From Leptotrichia sp. oral taxon 223 (GTDB taxonomy: Bacteria > Fusobacteriota > Fusobacteriia > Fusobacteriales > Leptotrichiaceae), in assembly GCF_013394795.1 (NCBI RefSeq), contig NZ_JABXYU010000001.1:186001-250000 (forward strand): a stretch of DNA of 64,000 bases, read 5' to 3'. This document shows, piece after piece, positions 56,201-64,000 of the stretch (position 1 is its first letter; each line of letters opens with the position of its first letter). The position numbers and the translations under genes are program-made. Under the pieces are notes generated by a model. It was not told the DNA's origin and made no database searches. It worked only from the letters and a program-made list of their open reading frames with translations.

Positions 56201-56794
56201 GAATACTTTGATATAAAAGCTATCTACAAGTTTTTCCCTGTACGTCGAAAAGCTGGAGAAAGAAAGGAAGATTTCAAAATCGAAGTTTTATCAGATGACT
56301 TGTCAACTGTTTTAGAAACATTTGATTTCCCAAGACAAAAATATGGACAGTATTTATCATTAAATGATTACGTAAGTCCAGATGGAATCGACTACATCGG
56401 ATTCTTTGTCGCAACCGCAGGAGAAAAATCAAGACTTGTTTCAAATGAACTTAAAGAAAAAGGTGAATTTTACAGAGGACATATTGTAAACTCCGTAGGA
56501 CTTGAACTTGCTGAAGCAACATCAGAATATATTCACAAGATGATGCGTCAGGATGTAGGAATTATCGATAAAGACATTACCCTGAATGAAATTCTAAACG
56601 CCCAATACCAAGGGAATCGTTACTCTTTCGGCTACCCAGCCTGCCCAGACTTGAGCGATCAAAGAAAATTATTTAATTTATTAAAGCCTGAAAGATACGG
56701 AATTTCACTAACCGAAGAGTTTATGATGTATCCAGAAGCCACAGTAAGTGCAATTGTGTTTTCACAACCATTTTGTAAGTATTTTAATATGTAA
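53285..56794 (+). CDS. metH: Cobalamin-dependent methionine synthase
   Basis: 1169 residues. Modules in order: homocysteine domain (LLLDGAMGTMIQQEKL; the zinc Cys in GLNCATGPEF and GGCCGTTPEHI), folate domain (YVGERTNVIGSRIFKN), cap domain, cobalamin domain with the B12 His733 in GDVHDIGKNLVGIIIGNN, and the AdoMet reactivation domain (RGHIVNSVGLELAEATSEYI; YSFGYPACPDL). Methylates homocysteine to methionine. About 60 residues shorter than E. coli MetH, spread over loops. Start after AGGAGTTGATTAA. No cobalamin or SAM riboswitch could be recognised in the 300 bp before it. Confidence 0.96.
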   Translation: MPTNQYKNSYNLLQNDLKNRILLLDGAMGTMIQQEKLTADDFGGEKYEGCNDYLALQRPDVIKNIHKRYLEAGSDIIETNSFGALDIVLKDYDLEDKVFEMNKAAAELTNEAIAEYKNEHPEVTRNLYVAGALGPSNKSISVTGGVTFEELIHTYYTAVSGLLSGGVDLILFETIQDTRNLKAAYLGLKKAMEENYTVPLMLSFTIESTGTTLAGQTADAFYYAVNHMNPFSVGLNCATGPEFMTQFLKTLNNISNTYISVYPNAGLPNEDGEYEETPNTLSAKIEPFFQNNYLNIVGGCCGTTPEHIQKIKEKSVNYSPRVIDKNKNFNDVSGLIALEMPKDRPIYVGERTNVIGSRIFKNLIASEKFDEATEVARLQIKGRADVIDICLANPDRDEIADMKAFLDKVAKFAKVPLMIDSTDINVVKEGLTYLQGKGIINSINLEDGEKKFADMAKVIKNFGASVVVGLIDEEGMAVSVEKKLKVARRSYELLTKKYEIDERDIIFDTLVFPVATGDQKYIGSATATIEAIRQIKAEMPNVKTILGVSNISFGLPIAGREVLNTYYMQKAYEAGLDYAIINTEKVIPMSEISDEEKKLSENILFHTDDENVSKFANFYREKKAVQKVVDTSNLTTEEKVSNLVVEGSKKDLTMHLDELLKKYSPIDIINGPLMAGMDEVGRLFNNNDLIVAEVLQSAEVMKASVSYLEQFMEKDESSVKGKVIMATVKGDVHDIGKNLVGIIIGNNGYEVIDLGINTPAEKIREAIIEHKADFLGLSGLLVKSATEMVNTMEVLHEAGIDIPIFVGGAALTEKFTVNKIEPAYKNNIVIYSRDAMTALADLNKMIDEKKFEEFKEHLQKRRELVTIKDAKKLEQLKVKPTVSDIKDADGTFDFSKVELPKYNFEKIYKPETLNKQIITNIKAKDVFPFVNLQMLIGKHLGMKWIVNNLIEKQDPRTIKLYNEILDIIENGDEYFDIKAIYKFFPVRRKAGERKEDFKIEVLSDDLSTVLETFDFPRQKYGQYLSLNDYVSPDGIDYIGFFVATAGEKSRLVSNELKEKGEFYRGHIVNSVGLELAEATSEYIHKMMRQDVGIIDKDITLNEILNAQYQGNRYSFGYPACPDLSDQRKLFNLLKPERYGISLTEEFMMYPEATVSAIVFSQPFCKYFNM

Positions 56795-56857
56795 CAATTT
56801 TTATTTTTATGTAAGGTTTGTAATAAAAAGAAAAATTGGAAGCAATTGATAATTAAC

Positions 56858-56914
56858 AAAAAAATTGGAAGAAAATCTAAATATTAAATATATATAGATA
56901 ACTTCCAATTTTTT
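56858..56914. terminator. Bidirectional terminator behind metH
   Basis: AAAAAATTGGAAG and CTTCCAATTTTTT with an A/T-rich 30-bp loop; suits metH and the convergent gene at 56957. Confidence 0.75.
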
Positions 56915-56956
56915 AGTGCATACTCTAATTCTTTATTCTCTAAATTCTAAAAATTC

Positions 56957-57796
56957 CTATTTTTTCTGAACTTCATCCACTTTCTTCATAAGGCTGTCCC
57001 ACAATTTACCGCCTTCTTCCATAGCCTGCTGTCCTATTTCGCTATTTTTAACATTATTTATGCCTTTTTCAATTTCCTTTAACACACCTAACATCTTTTC
57101 AACATCAATTTGTTTTGATGAATAAAGTTCCTTTCCTTTTTCAAGCAGTTTTGGACATTCTTTATCAAAAGTGGCATCTCCAGTCGGATTACATTTCGCA
57201 TTTTTAAATAAATTATTAGATTTTTTTACGTTTTCCAATGCTTTTTCTCCATTTTTAATTCCGGATGCTGTATCCTTTTTATCTAAACTTTTTTTCAATG
57301 ATTCAAATAGACTTTCTGTATTTTTTTGGCTGTCAGCAAACATTTTATCAATTCTAGCCTGTTCTTTTCTAACATTTTCCTGAATCTGTGCATCATTGGA
57401 ATCAGTAATTATGTTATTTTGAATAGCCGGTATTCCTTGATTTTGCTGATTCTGCTGATTTTGGGGACTTTGGGGATTTTGACTCTGATCCGTTGTGATT
57501 TGTGCCATTGTTTTTTCTGACTGCTGCTGAGCACCCATATTGTCAGAATTTTCATTTTCATACAAATAAAAGTTATAAAACCCACCACCAAGCAAAGCTA
57601 CAAAAGACAAATAAAACAGCCCTTCAATAACTTTGTCATTCGTAGTCTTGGCATCTTTTATTTTTCCAATCGCCTCGTGCTTTCCAAGCCCCTGTTCAAC
57701 GTATTCCTTCATTAAATTTCTATTTTCAATCCCTTTTTTCACAAATGGTATCCCTGTCGCAATGACGACAACTAATGCAAATATTACAAATAACAT
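56957..57796 (-). CDS. Membrane protein of unknown function, two TM helices, Gln-rich linker
   Basis: 279 residues from ATG at 57796 (after AAGAGGGTGAATATA). Membrane helices at the N-terminus (LFVIFALVVVIATGIPF) and at about 60-80 (LFYLSFVALLGGGFYNF), then an Asn/Gln/Pro-rich linker (NPQSPQNQQNQQNQ) and a helical soluble domain with two Cys (NAKCNPTGDATFDKECPK) that could form a disulphide outside the cytoplasm. Not recognised. It follows the cupin gene closely. Confidence 0.72.
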   Translation of the reverse strand: MLFVIFALVVVIATGIPFVKKGIENRNLMKEYVEQGLGKHEAIGKIKDAKTTNDKVIEGLFYLSFVALLGGGFYNFYLYENENSDNMGAQQQSEKTMAQITTDQSQNPQSPQNQQNQQNQGIPAIQNNIITDSNDAQIQENVRKEQARIDKMFADSQKNTESLFESLKKSLDKKDTASGIKNGEKALENVKKSNNLFKNAKCNPTGDATFDKECPKLLEKGKELYSSKQIDVEKMLGVLKEIEKGINNVKNSEIGQQAMEEGGKLWDSLMKKVDEVQKK

Positions 57797-57830
57797 TATA
57801 TTCACCCTCTTTTTATTTATTCTCAACTTT

Positions 57831-58187
57831 TTAATCAAAAAAGATACAAATCCATATACAGCAAGGATTTTTACTCGTATAACTAACTCTATGCCTTTCT
57901 CCCTTGTTAATTAACACTGTATCTCCCTTTGACAATTGTAGTTTCTTATTATTAGTATTTTTTTTGTCCCTTATTATATTTTCATTTTTTTCAAGGTTTG
58001 TATTTTCAAAATACTCAATTTCAGCCTCACCTTGAACCAAAATAACAAATTCATTTTGCCCAGATTCCTGCCAATCTGTAGTTTGTCCAGTCGAAATAAT
58101 CTTCTCAATCTTGACATTCTCATTCTGTGCCAAGATTTTAACAATTTCCTCTCTTTCAGACAAATCCTTCAAATCAAAAATATTCAT
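57831..58187 (-). CDS. Small cupin-domain protein
   Basis: 118 residues. Cupin fold with FVILVQGEAEIEYFE, LSKGDTVLINKGERHRVSY and a C-terminal strand. The first motif lacks the usual His pair (only Glu residues), the second keeps HR. The family includes metal-dependent enzymes and sensors; substrate unknown. It is between the DUF1003 and the two-TM gene on the same strand. Confidence 0.8.
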   Translation of the reverse strand: MNIFDLKDLSEREEIVKILAQNENVKIEKIISTGQTTDWQESGQNEFVILVQGEAEIEYFENTNLEKNENIIRDKKNTNNKKLQLSKGDTVLINKGERHRVSYTSKNPCCIWICIFFD

Positions 58188-58236
58188 TCTTGCCTTTTCT
58201 TTCTAAAATAATAAATTTATTTTCACAAAATCATTT

Positions 58237-58923
58237 TTATTTATTTTTTTTTGTATCATACTCCGAAATATCAATAAACTTATACGCCCTCTTTTCTTTA
58301 GCTGGCGGCACTTTTTTCTTAGTTTCCAGTTCTGATACCCGCTTTGCAATCTCATTTTGCTTCTCAATCAGATCGTCCAGTTTATAATGTAAATCTTCAA
58401 TTATAATTTCATTTTTTAAATTCACTTTATAATCATTTTCAGACTTTTTTTCATCAATTTTTTTCTTCTTATTTTGATTAAAAACTATAAGTGAACAAAA
58501 AATAAGCATAAAACAAGATAAAACAACATTTAATATGACAAATGAGTACGGATTAAACTGTTTAATCACAAGAAATAAAATATTTATCCCAACCCACAAT
58601 GCCACAAACATTATCATTAAAACAACAAATTCCCTGCTTCCAACAAAATTTGAAAATTTATATGATAACTTTTTTTTATCAATTTTCTCTTCCTTTATAA
58701 CTTTTGAAACTTTCTGTTCCAACAGCATATGGATAATTTCTTCCCTTTTTGCCTCATCATCCGCATCTTTTAACATTTTCTTCAATATTTCCTCTTTTTG
58801 TCCATTTATATTTTGTATTTTCACATCGTTTTTATTTAATTCAATATTCTCTTTTTTTAAATTACCTGAACTTATATTCTCCAGCCTTAATCTACCATTT
58901 TTTTCTTCAACCCTGCTTTTCAA
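58237..58923 (-). CDS. DUF1003-like membrane protein
   Basis: 228 residues from TTG at 58923, which follows GAGGAGGG; an ATG at 58968 lacks a ribosome site. Two membrane helices with the DUF1003 pattern (GSREFVVLMIMFVALWVGIN; FNPYSFVILNVVLSCFMLIF, then VFNQNKKKK), flanked by charged helices and a C-terminal coiled coil (DLIEKQNEIAKRVSELETK). Function unknown. Confidence 0.75.
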   Translation of the reverse strand: MKSRVEEKNGRLRLENISSGNLKKENIELNKNDVKIQNINGQKEEILKKMLKDADDEAKREEIIHMLLEQKVSKVIKEEKIDKKKLSYKFSNFVGSREFVVLMIMFVALWVGINILFLVIKQFNPYSFVILNVVLSCFMLIFCSLIVFNQNKKKKIDEKKSENDYKVNLKNEIIIEDLHYKLDDLIEKQNEIAKRVSELETKKKVPPAKEKRAYKFIDISEYDTKKNK

Positions 58924-58969
58924 TTTCGTATTTCCCTCCTCGCATATTTTCCACCAGTATGATACCATT

Positions 58970-59022
58970 TTCAGAAAAAAAATACAAGTAAATAAATTCT
59001 TTTTATTATTATAACTCTATTT
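58970..59022. other. Short spacer before the inverted-repeat complex
   Basis: AT-rich, no gene seen. Confidence 0.4.
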
Positions 59023-59760
59023 TATACTAAATCCCATTTAAAAAATAGAAGTAATTCTATAATTAATCTGATAACTTTGTTAAAAAAATCAAATTTAATT
59101 CTTAAGTATCCATCTTAAAGACTTTTATAATTTTATTTATAAATATTATGATTAATAATGATTTTTTCTATTTTTTTATTCAATTTTTTTGTAACGTAAG
59201 GGCATCAGGCGCCATGCCCTTACAACCCCGCTTTACGCAAAACTTTCTTATAAAGAAAAAATAAAACTCGCTTCGTAAAAACTACGCTCACTTTCGCAAA
59301 TAAGAGTTATTTTTACATAAATAAGTTTTATTATTATAAAAATTATGGCGAAAGAAATACATTCGTATTTAGTTATTTTTCCTTTAACGAAATTTTGCTT
59401 ATTTAATATTTTCCAAATTTAAAAACTTAAAATTTAAACATAATAATCTTTGTAATTTAATATAGAATGTCGTGATTTTTTTGGAATGAAAACGACTGTT
59501 TGAGCGTCAGCGAGTTTCGTTTTTGTTTCAAAAAAATGCTTAGACAAGCCAGGGTTGCAAGGGAAATGGCGACTGATTTCCCTTGCTTTATAAAAAGAAA
59601 AAACATAAAAATTATAGGAAAAATATTTATTATAAGCAGTTTTTTTTTAATAAAAGTTACTTATATGGATACTTAAAGATTAGATTTGATTTTTTTAACA
59701 AGGCTATCAAATTAATTATTATAGAATTTTATTTCTATTTTTTAAATGAGATTTAGTATA
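59023..59760. repeat. 738-bp palindromic repeat complex, copy C
   Basis: Outer arms of about 100 bp are inverted copies: TATACTAAATCCCATTTAAA at 59023 and its complement ending at 59760, with shared inner words (TTGTTAAAAAAATCAAAT; TTAAGTATCCAT). Inside are two palindrome modules facing each other: GTAAGGGCAT-CAGGCGCC-ATGCCCTTAC (59196-59223) and GCAAGGGAAAT-8-ATTTCCCTTGC (59557-59586, inverted). No protein is coded. It looks like two copies of one mobile or structured element head to head. Confidence 0.75.
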
Positions 59761-59962
59761 AATTAAATAATTTACCGTTATATGCCTGTTTTTTTATACA
59801 ATAAAATAGGCGATTGCAAAAGTAAATGAACTAAGGACAGTATTTATAACCGCAAGGGGTCAAGTTCCTTTGTCAAAGAGTGGAGAAAAATAATAGAACT
59901 AAAAATTTAAAAATGCTGTGTTTATTGGAATTTTTATACTTTTACAAATGACTATTATACAA
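59761..59962. other. Spacer without a gene
   Basis: AT-rich; a slightly GC-richer patch near 59850-59880 (CCGCAAGGGGTCAAG) is not assignable. Confidence 0.4.
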
Positions 59963-59990
59963 TAAAAAACAAGGAGAATATAAAATCTCC
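59963..59990 (-). terminator. Terminator of the TPR lipoprotein gene
   Basis: Minus-strand GGAGA...TCTCC hairpin followed by TTGTTTTTTATT, 14 bp after the stop codon. Confidence 0.75.
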
Positions 59991-60003
59991 CTGCTAATTT
60001 GAT

Positions 60004-61380
60004 CTATAAACCTTTTATAACTCTTGCAAGTTCTTCTAACTCCGTATGCGCTTTTTGATCCATTGCATTGTAAGCCCTGTTTCTCATTTCATTTCTTCCT
60101 AGCGGGGATTCCCTTACTGACTTGTAATTTTCAGGAACATCTCCTACATAGATTATTTCACTATATTCATTTTTTAATGAAAAATTTCCACTAAAACTTC
60201 TATTTGCCATTCCATTTAAATTTATTCTGTATCTTACGTCAACTGTTTCAATTGAAACTTTCTTAGTTTCTTCAAATATATACTGTTTTGGAGCATACAC
60301 GCCATTTGCATCCCGTACTTTCCCTAGTTCATTACGTCTTTGCGTTCTCGGGGATTCAGTGTAAACTTTATAATTGGTGTCAATATTGCAGGAAATAACT
60401 ACATCAGCATAACTTCTTGACATTCTTCTTCTTCCGACTTTTGATAAGCTGCTGCTTATTGAATTTTCAACTGAATGTGGACAATCTGAAATATAGTAGT
60501 CTATATTCCCCATTTCTTCGTATTTTCTTGCCAATTCTTTACTGTCCTTGTAATTAGAAATAAATTTTGCCGCTTTTTCAAAATGCTCTGCAGCTTTTCT
60601 ATAACTTGATTTAGTGCCTTCCCTTGCCTTTGAAATCCCTAAATCATAGCTTTTTTCCGCATCAATCAGATCAGCCTTATGTTTTATTTCAAAATATTTA
60701 TTTTTTGCCTGTCTATAATTTTCATCATAATGTGAATAAGTTTTGCTCGCTTCTAAATATAATTTTTCAGCTTCCCTGTACTTTCTTGAATATTCATATT
60801 TCTGTGCAAGTTCTATTAATTTATCAGCTTTTGATTTTGTCATTTTTTTATCTATTTCCCTATAAATTGCCATTTTTCCGCTTGATGTATTTCCGTTCAT
60901 TAATTCTTCCATAAATTCTATATGCTTATTATAGTCTTCTTTTATCATTTTATACGTATTTTCATAGCTCATTCTATCAATGTTTCTTCTTATTCTTTCT
61001 GAAATCATATTTTCATAATTTCCATAAATTGAACTTAAATCATGTTTTTTAGTAAAATCGGTAAACTGTTGTGAAATTGGATATTTATCCATTAACATAT
61101 AAATTTGTCCTAAATTTGAATATCCTTCTATCTTCTCATCAAAATTCCCATTATAAGCCTTTCCTTCGTAAATATTTACAATATTCGAAAATTTCCCCAT
61201 AATATCATTTTTTACTTCCGGCTTTATTTTTGCCAATTTATTAGGATTTTTTTCAAAATATTTTAAAACAATCCTCATGCTTTTCAAATATTCCTTTTTA
61301 TCATAGGCCTCCTGAGCCTTTTTCAACTCACAGGAAACGACACAAAATATCAACAGCAACATTAAAAATATTTTTTTCAT
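60004..61380 (-). CDS. TPR-type lipoprotein
   Basis: 458 residues. Lipoprotein signal (MKKIFLMLLLIFCVVSC) with lipobox VVSC. Helical repeats of TPR type follow (AQEAYDKKEYLKSMRIVLKY; AEKLYLEASKTYSHYDENYR; YRKAAEHFEKAAKFISNYKD), then a beta-rich C-terminal third (DVRYRINLNGMANRSFSGNF) and a final helix. It would sit on the outer or inner membrane facing the periplasm. Specific role unknown; TPR lipoproteins often serve as envelope assembly scaffolds. Single-gene unit. Confidence 0.82.
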   Translation of the reverse strand: MKKIFLMLLLIFCVVSCELKKAQEAYDKKEYLKSMRIVLKYFEKNPNKLAKIKPEVKNDIMGKFSNIVNIYEGKAYNGNFDEKIEGYSNLGQIYMLMDKYPISQQFTDFTKKHDLSSIYGNYENMISERIRRNIDRMSYENTYKMIKEDYNKHIEFMEELMNGNTSSGKMAIYREIDKKMTKSKADKLIELAQKYEYSRKYREAEKLYLEASKTYSHYDENYRQAKNKYFEIKHKADLIDAEKSYDLGISKAREGTKSSYRKAAEHFEKAAKFISNYKDSKELARKYEEMGNIDYYISDCPHSVENSISSSLSKVGRRRMSRSYADVVISCNIDTNYKVYTESPRTQRRNELGKVRDANGVYAPKQYIFEETKKVSIETVDVRYRINLNGMANRSFSGNFSLKNEYSEIIYVGDVPENYKSVRESPLGRNEMRNRAYNAMDQKAHTELEELARVIKGL

Positions 61381-61491
61381 AGTTTCTACCAGCCTTTCTA
61401 CAAATTATTATTTTTAACAACGCTTCCTTTCTTTCAATTATATTATACAAAATGATTGTTAAAGAAAAATGAGAAAAATGCTTCATTTCAA

Positions 61492-61520
61492 TTGATTGGG
61501 TTATTTTTTTATGTTATAAT
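61492..61520 (+). promoter_or_regulatory. Promoter of thrC
   Basis: TTGATT (61492-61497), 17 bp, TGTTATAAT extended -10 (TATAAT 61515-61520). Ribosome site GAAGAGGTG precedes the ATG. Confidence 0.72.
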
Positions 61521-61563
61521 ACTTTATAAATATAAATAAAATAATTAAAGAAGAGGTGTAGTT

Positions 61564-63057
61564 ATGAATTATAAAAGCACAAGAGGCGGCGAGTTACAAA
61601 GCTCAACTTTTGCCACATTACATGGACTTGCAAATGGCGGAGGACTTTATATTCCTGAAAAATTGCCAGATGTGAAATTGACTTACGATGAATTGAAAGG
61701 CTTATCTTACCAGGAACTTTCAGAAAAAATTATAAAATTATTTTTTACAGAATTTTCAGACGAAGAAATAAAAAAGGCTGTGAATAGTGCCTATAACAGC
61801 TCCACTTTCAATGACGAAAATATTGTCCCTGTACATAAATTAAATGAAAAAGTGAGTTTTGGAGAACTGTTCCACGGAAGAACATTGGCATTTAAAGATT
61901 TGGCACTTTCATTATTTCCATATTTACTGCTTTTGAGCAAGGAAAAACAAAAAGAAAACAAAAAAATATTGATTCTGGCTGCGACTTCTGGAGATACTGG
62001 AAAGGCTGCACTTGAAGGATTTAAAGATGTTGACGGAATTAACATTGTCGTATTTTATCCTAAAAATGGAGTTAGCCCAATGCAGGAAGAACAAATGCGA
62101 AAACAGCTTGGAAACAATGTAGAAATAGTTGCAATAAACGGAAACTTTGACGATGCCCAAAGCGCCATAAAAGTCATTTTTTCAAGCGAAGAATTTAAAA
62201 AGTACGCAAATAACTACAATGTAATGTTTTCAAGTGCAAACTCAATTAATATCGGAAGATTATTTCCACAAATCATATATTACGTGTCAACTTACGTAAA
62301 CTTGATAAAGGCTGGAACAATTAAGCCTAACGAAGAATTTAATGTGGTAGTTCCAACTGGGAATTTTGGAAATATTTTAGCTGGATTTATTACCAAAAAA
62401 CTTGGAATACCGATCAGAAAATTTATTTCAGCTTCAAATAAAAATAAAGTTCTGGCTGACTTCTTCCAAACTGGAATATACAATAAAAATAGAGATTTTT
62501 ACGCAACAAACTCACCATCAATGGATATTCTTCTTTCTTCAAATTTTGAAAGATACCTGTATTACGCATTAAATGAAAACTCTGAAAGAGTAAACGAATT
62601 AATCACAAACTTGCTTTCAGGCGGAGAATTGTCAGTAACTAAAGAAGAATTGAAAAATATTCAAAATGAATTTTACGGAGAATTTGCAAATGATGATGAA
62701 ACTGTAAATGCAATTAAGAGTGTCTATGAAAATTATCATTATTTAATGGATCCGCACACAGCAGTAGCTTATTCTGTTTATGAAAAGCTGAGTGAAAAAA
62801 AGTTGGATAAAAATTTTCACACAGTAATAATGTCAACAGCACATCCTTTCAAATTCCCAGCTCCAATTGCAAAAGCATTGGGAATCGATGAAACGAAAGA
62901 GCCTTACGCAATTTTGGATGAAGTATCAAAAATTACTGGCGTAAAATTCCCGGAAAAATTGACAGAAGTGAGAAATTCAGAAATAAGATTTTCAAATGTA
63001 ATTGATAAGGCTGAAATTCAGGACTTCGTGAAAAAATATATAAAAAATTTGAAATAA
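61564..63057 (+). CDS. thrC: Threonine synthase
   Basis: 497 residues, the long (fold-type II) form. N-terminal MNYKSTRGGELQSSTFATLH, PLP-binding Lys111 in GRTLAFKDLALSLFPYL, AATSGDTGKAALEGF for phosphate binding and VPTGNFGNILAGF. Converts phosphohomoserine, the product of thrB in this window, to threonine. Own promoter. Confidence 0.96.
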   Translation: MNYKSTRGGELQSSTFATLHGLANGGGLYIPEKLPDVKLTYDELKGLSYQELSEKIIKLFFTEFSDEEIKKAVNSAYNSSTFNDENIVPVHKLNEKVSFGELFHGRTLAFKDLALSLFPYLLLLSKEKQKENKKILILAATSGDTGKAALEGFKDVDGINIVVFYPKNGVSPMQEEQMRKQLGNNVEIVAINGNFDDAQSAIKVIFSSEEFKKYANNYNVMFSSANSINIGRLFPQIIYYVSTYVNLIKAGTIKPNEEFNVVVPTGNFGNILAGFITKKLGIPIRKFISASNKNKVLADFFQTGIYNKNRDFYATNSPSMDILLSSNFERYLYYALNENSERVNELITNLLSGGELSVTKEELKNIQNEFYGEFANDDETVNAIKSVYENYHYLMDPHTAVAYSVYEKLSEKKLDKNFHTVIMSTAHPFKFPAPIAKALGIDETKEPYAILDEVSKITGVKFPEKLTEVRNSEIRFSNVIDKAEIQDFVKKYIKNLK

Positions 63058-63097
63058 AAATTATTGGAGTTTTAAGAATTAAACTAACTGTAATAAA

Positions 63098-63150
63098 AAA
63101 TACTCAGGCAATAGTTATTTTATCAGAAGGCTGCTTGAGTATTTATTTTT
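63098..63150. terminator. Bidirectional terminator behind thrC
   Basis: AAATACTCA...TGAGTATTT with GCA/TGC inner pairs and T-rich sequence after it on the plus strand. Confidence 0.75.
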
Positions 63151-63168
63151 TATCTTTTGTATTTTTCT

Positions 63169-63411
63169 TTATCTTTCAAATTTAACTTCCATTTCTTTTC
63201 CTAAAAATGCCACTCCAATTTTTAAAATATTCTCAACTCCTGCATTTTTAAGTGCTGAAATATATTCTTTCTCAGTAATTTGCTTCAATGCAAGTGTACA
63301 TTCCTCTTGCAATTTTTCCTGAACCTTATTTTGACTTATATTTTTCCCATAATTTGATTCCAAATTTGAAAAAGTCATATTCTCATTTATCCTTTTTATT
63401 TTTAACATCAA
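63169..63411 (-). pseudogene. C-terminal remnant of a PD-(D/E)XK nuclease-family protein (DUF1703 type)
   Basis: 80 codons. The part EECTLALKQITEKEYISALK, NAGVENILKIGVAFLGKEME is the C-terminal end of the large AAA-ATPase/PD-(D/E)XK nuclease family (about 500-570 residues). The ATPase and nuclease core are absent and the N-terminal 30 residues do not match, so it is a stub of a deleted gene. Confidence 0.68.
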
Positions 63412-63537
63412 AAAAATATTTTATCATTGACATATTCAATGTTTTCCCATTTTTATTCTTTAACCTCTATATTTAAATTATACTGAAATGATAAATAAAA
63501 TGCAAGTAGTTTAAATTCTTATTTTCTAAAATCCAAG

Positions 63538-64000
63538 TTAATCTACATCATCCACATTAACCCTGCCTTCCAGCGATCTCCCCAGCGTCGCCATATCCGT
63601 GTATTCAATATTTCCTCCCATTGGAATTCCACTGGCAATTTTTGAAATTTTTACATTTTTATCTTTTAAAAATTTTGTTAGATAAAGGCTTGTTGTTTCC
63701 CCTTCCAAATCAGGATTTAAAGCCAATATCACTTCCTTAACATCTCCATTTAGACGATCCATTAGTTTTCTCAAATTCAAATCTTCAATAGTAACTCCAT
63801 TTAATGGATCAATTTTCCCGCCAAGAACATGATAAAGCCCATTGTACGTTTCAGACTTTTCAAATGCAATTACATCTCTTACGCCTTCAACAACACAGAT
63901 TACTTCCTTGTCTCTTTTCTCGTTGGCACAAATTTCACAAATGTCATTTTCAGATAAATTTCCACAAATTTCACAATGTTTAATATTAGTATGTGAATCT
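63538..64000 (-). CDS. recR: Recombination protein RecR, partial
   Basis: The C-terminal 153 residues are visible; the gene continues beyond the right edge. Cys4 zinc finger (HCEICGNLSENDICEIC), then the Toprim domain with VICVVEGVRDVIAFEKS, YNGLYHVLGGKIDPLNGV and EVILALNPDLEGETTSLYLT, and the C-terminal RVNVDDVD. Acts with RecF/RecO in gap repair. Confidence 0.95.
   Translation of the reverse strand, partial: DSHTNIKHCEICGNLSENDICEICANEKRDKEVICVVEGVRDVIAFEKSETYNGLYHVLGGKIDPLNGVTIEDLNLRKLMDRLNGDVKEVILALNPDLEGETTSLYLTKFLKDKNVKISKIASGIPMGGNIEYTDMATLGRSLEGRVNVDDVD

Noticed and set aside
58970-60000. An insertion sequence with a transposase in the 1-kb gap.
   Set aside because: Large inverted repeats are present but no frame longer than a few dozen codons with protein-like composition lies between them.

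Overview
The window is very AT-rich, with A-purine Shine-Dalgarno sites (AAAGGAGG type). It carries diderm features: a type V autotransporter, several lipoproteins and phage genes set in a Gram-negative-like chromosome. Gene content and order (tig-clpP-clpX-lon, rimP-nusA-ylxR/L7Ae-infB-rbfA-recJ, a class Ib nrd cluster, a two-partner-like autotransporter barrel) point to Fusobacteriota, most likely Leptotrichia or a close relative. That assignment is inference from the sequence only.

Region 1 (1-19.7 kb) is most of a tailed-phage prophage; its left end lies outside the window. From left to right it holds the portal (partial), large and small terminase, a late regulator and cargo genes. A leftward replication module follows (HNH protein, RecU-like resolvase, MazG-like protein, DnaC-type loader, and an initiator gene with internal iterons and an AT-rich tract). 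Next come a Cro-like gene, a lysogenic operon (repressor plus a membrane-anchored VRR-NUC protein), and a rightward early operon (YqaJ exonuclease, DUF1351, RecT, YopX, excisionase-like protein, integrase). Two near-identical promoters, each with the same 16-bp operator over its -35 box, drive the leftward and rightward lytic operons. Several small genes here are broken or possibly recoded: an A AAA AAG slippery site, an in-frame TAG, and a gene with no ATG/GTG/TTG start.

Region 2 (19.7-22.5 kb) begins with a DUF4291 gene cut short exactly where the prophage ends, so it is the likely attachment site. It continues with a decaying array of polymorphic-toxin tips and HEAT-repeat immunity genes.

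Region 3 (22.8-44.3 kb) is housekeeping: ligA, the protease/chaperone cluster lon-clpX-clpP-tig, then recJ-rbfA-infB-ylxR/L7Ae-nusA-rimP. It is followed by a cell-surface autotransporter with a Spherulin-4-type glycosidase-like passenger, then thrB and serA.

Region 4 (44.3-53 kb) is an NrdR-controlled class Ib ribonucleotide reductase cluster (nrdH, nrdI, nrdE, nrdF). It is split by a 4.1-kb accessory island: a decayed DinJ/YafQ pair, a Fic protein, an unrecognised two-gene operon, and a frameshifted PIN-like gene.

Region 5 (53-64 kb) has metH, small membrane/cupin/DUF1003 genes, a TPR lipoprotein, thrC, a nuclease remnant and recR (partial). A family of intergenic repeats with covarying palindromes and longer inverted-repeat arms is scattered through regions 3-5 (25.0, 28.95, 29.8, 51.7, 59.0-59.8 kb).
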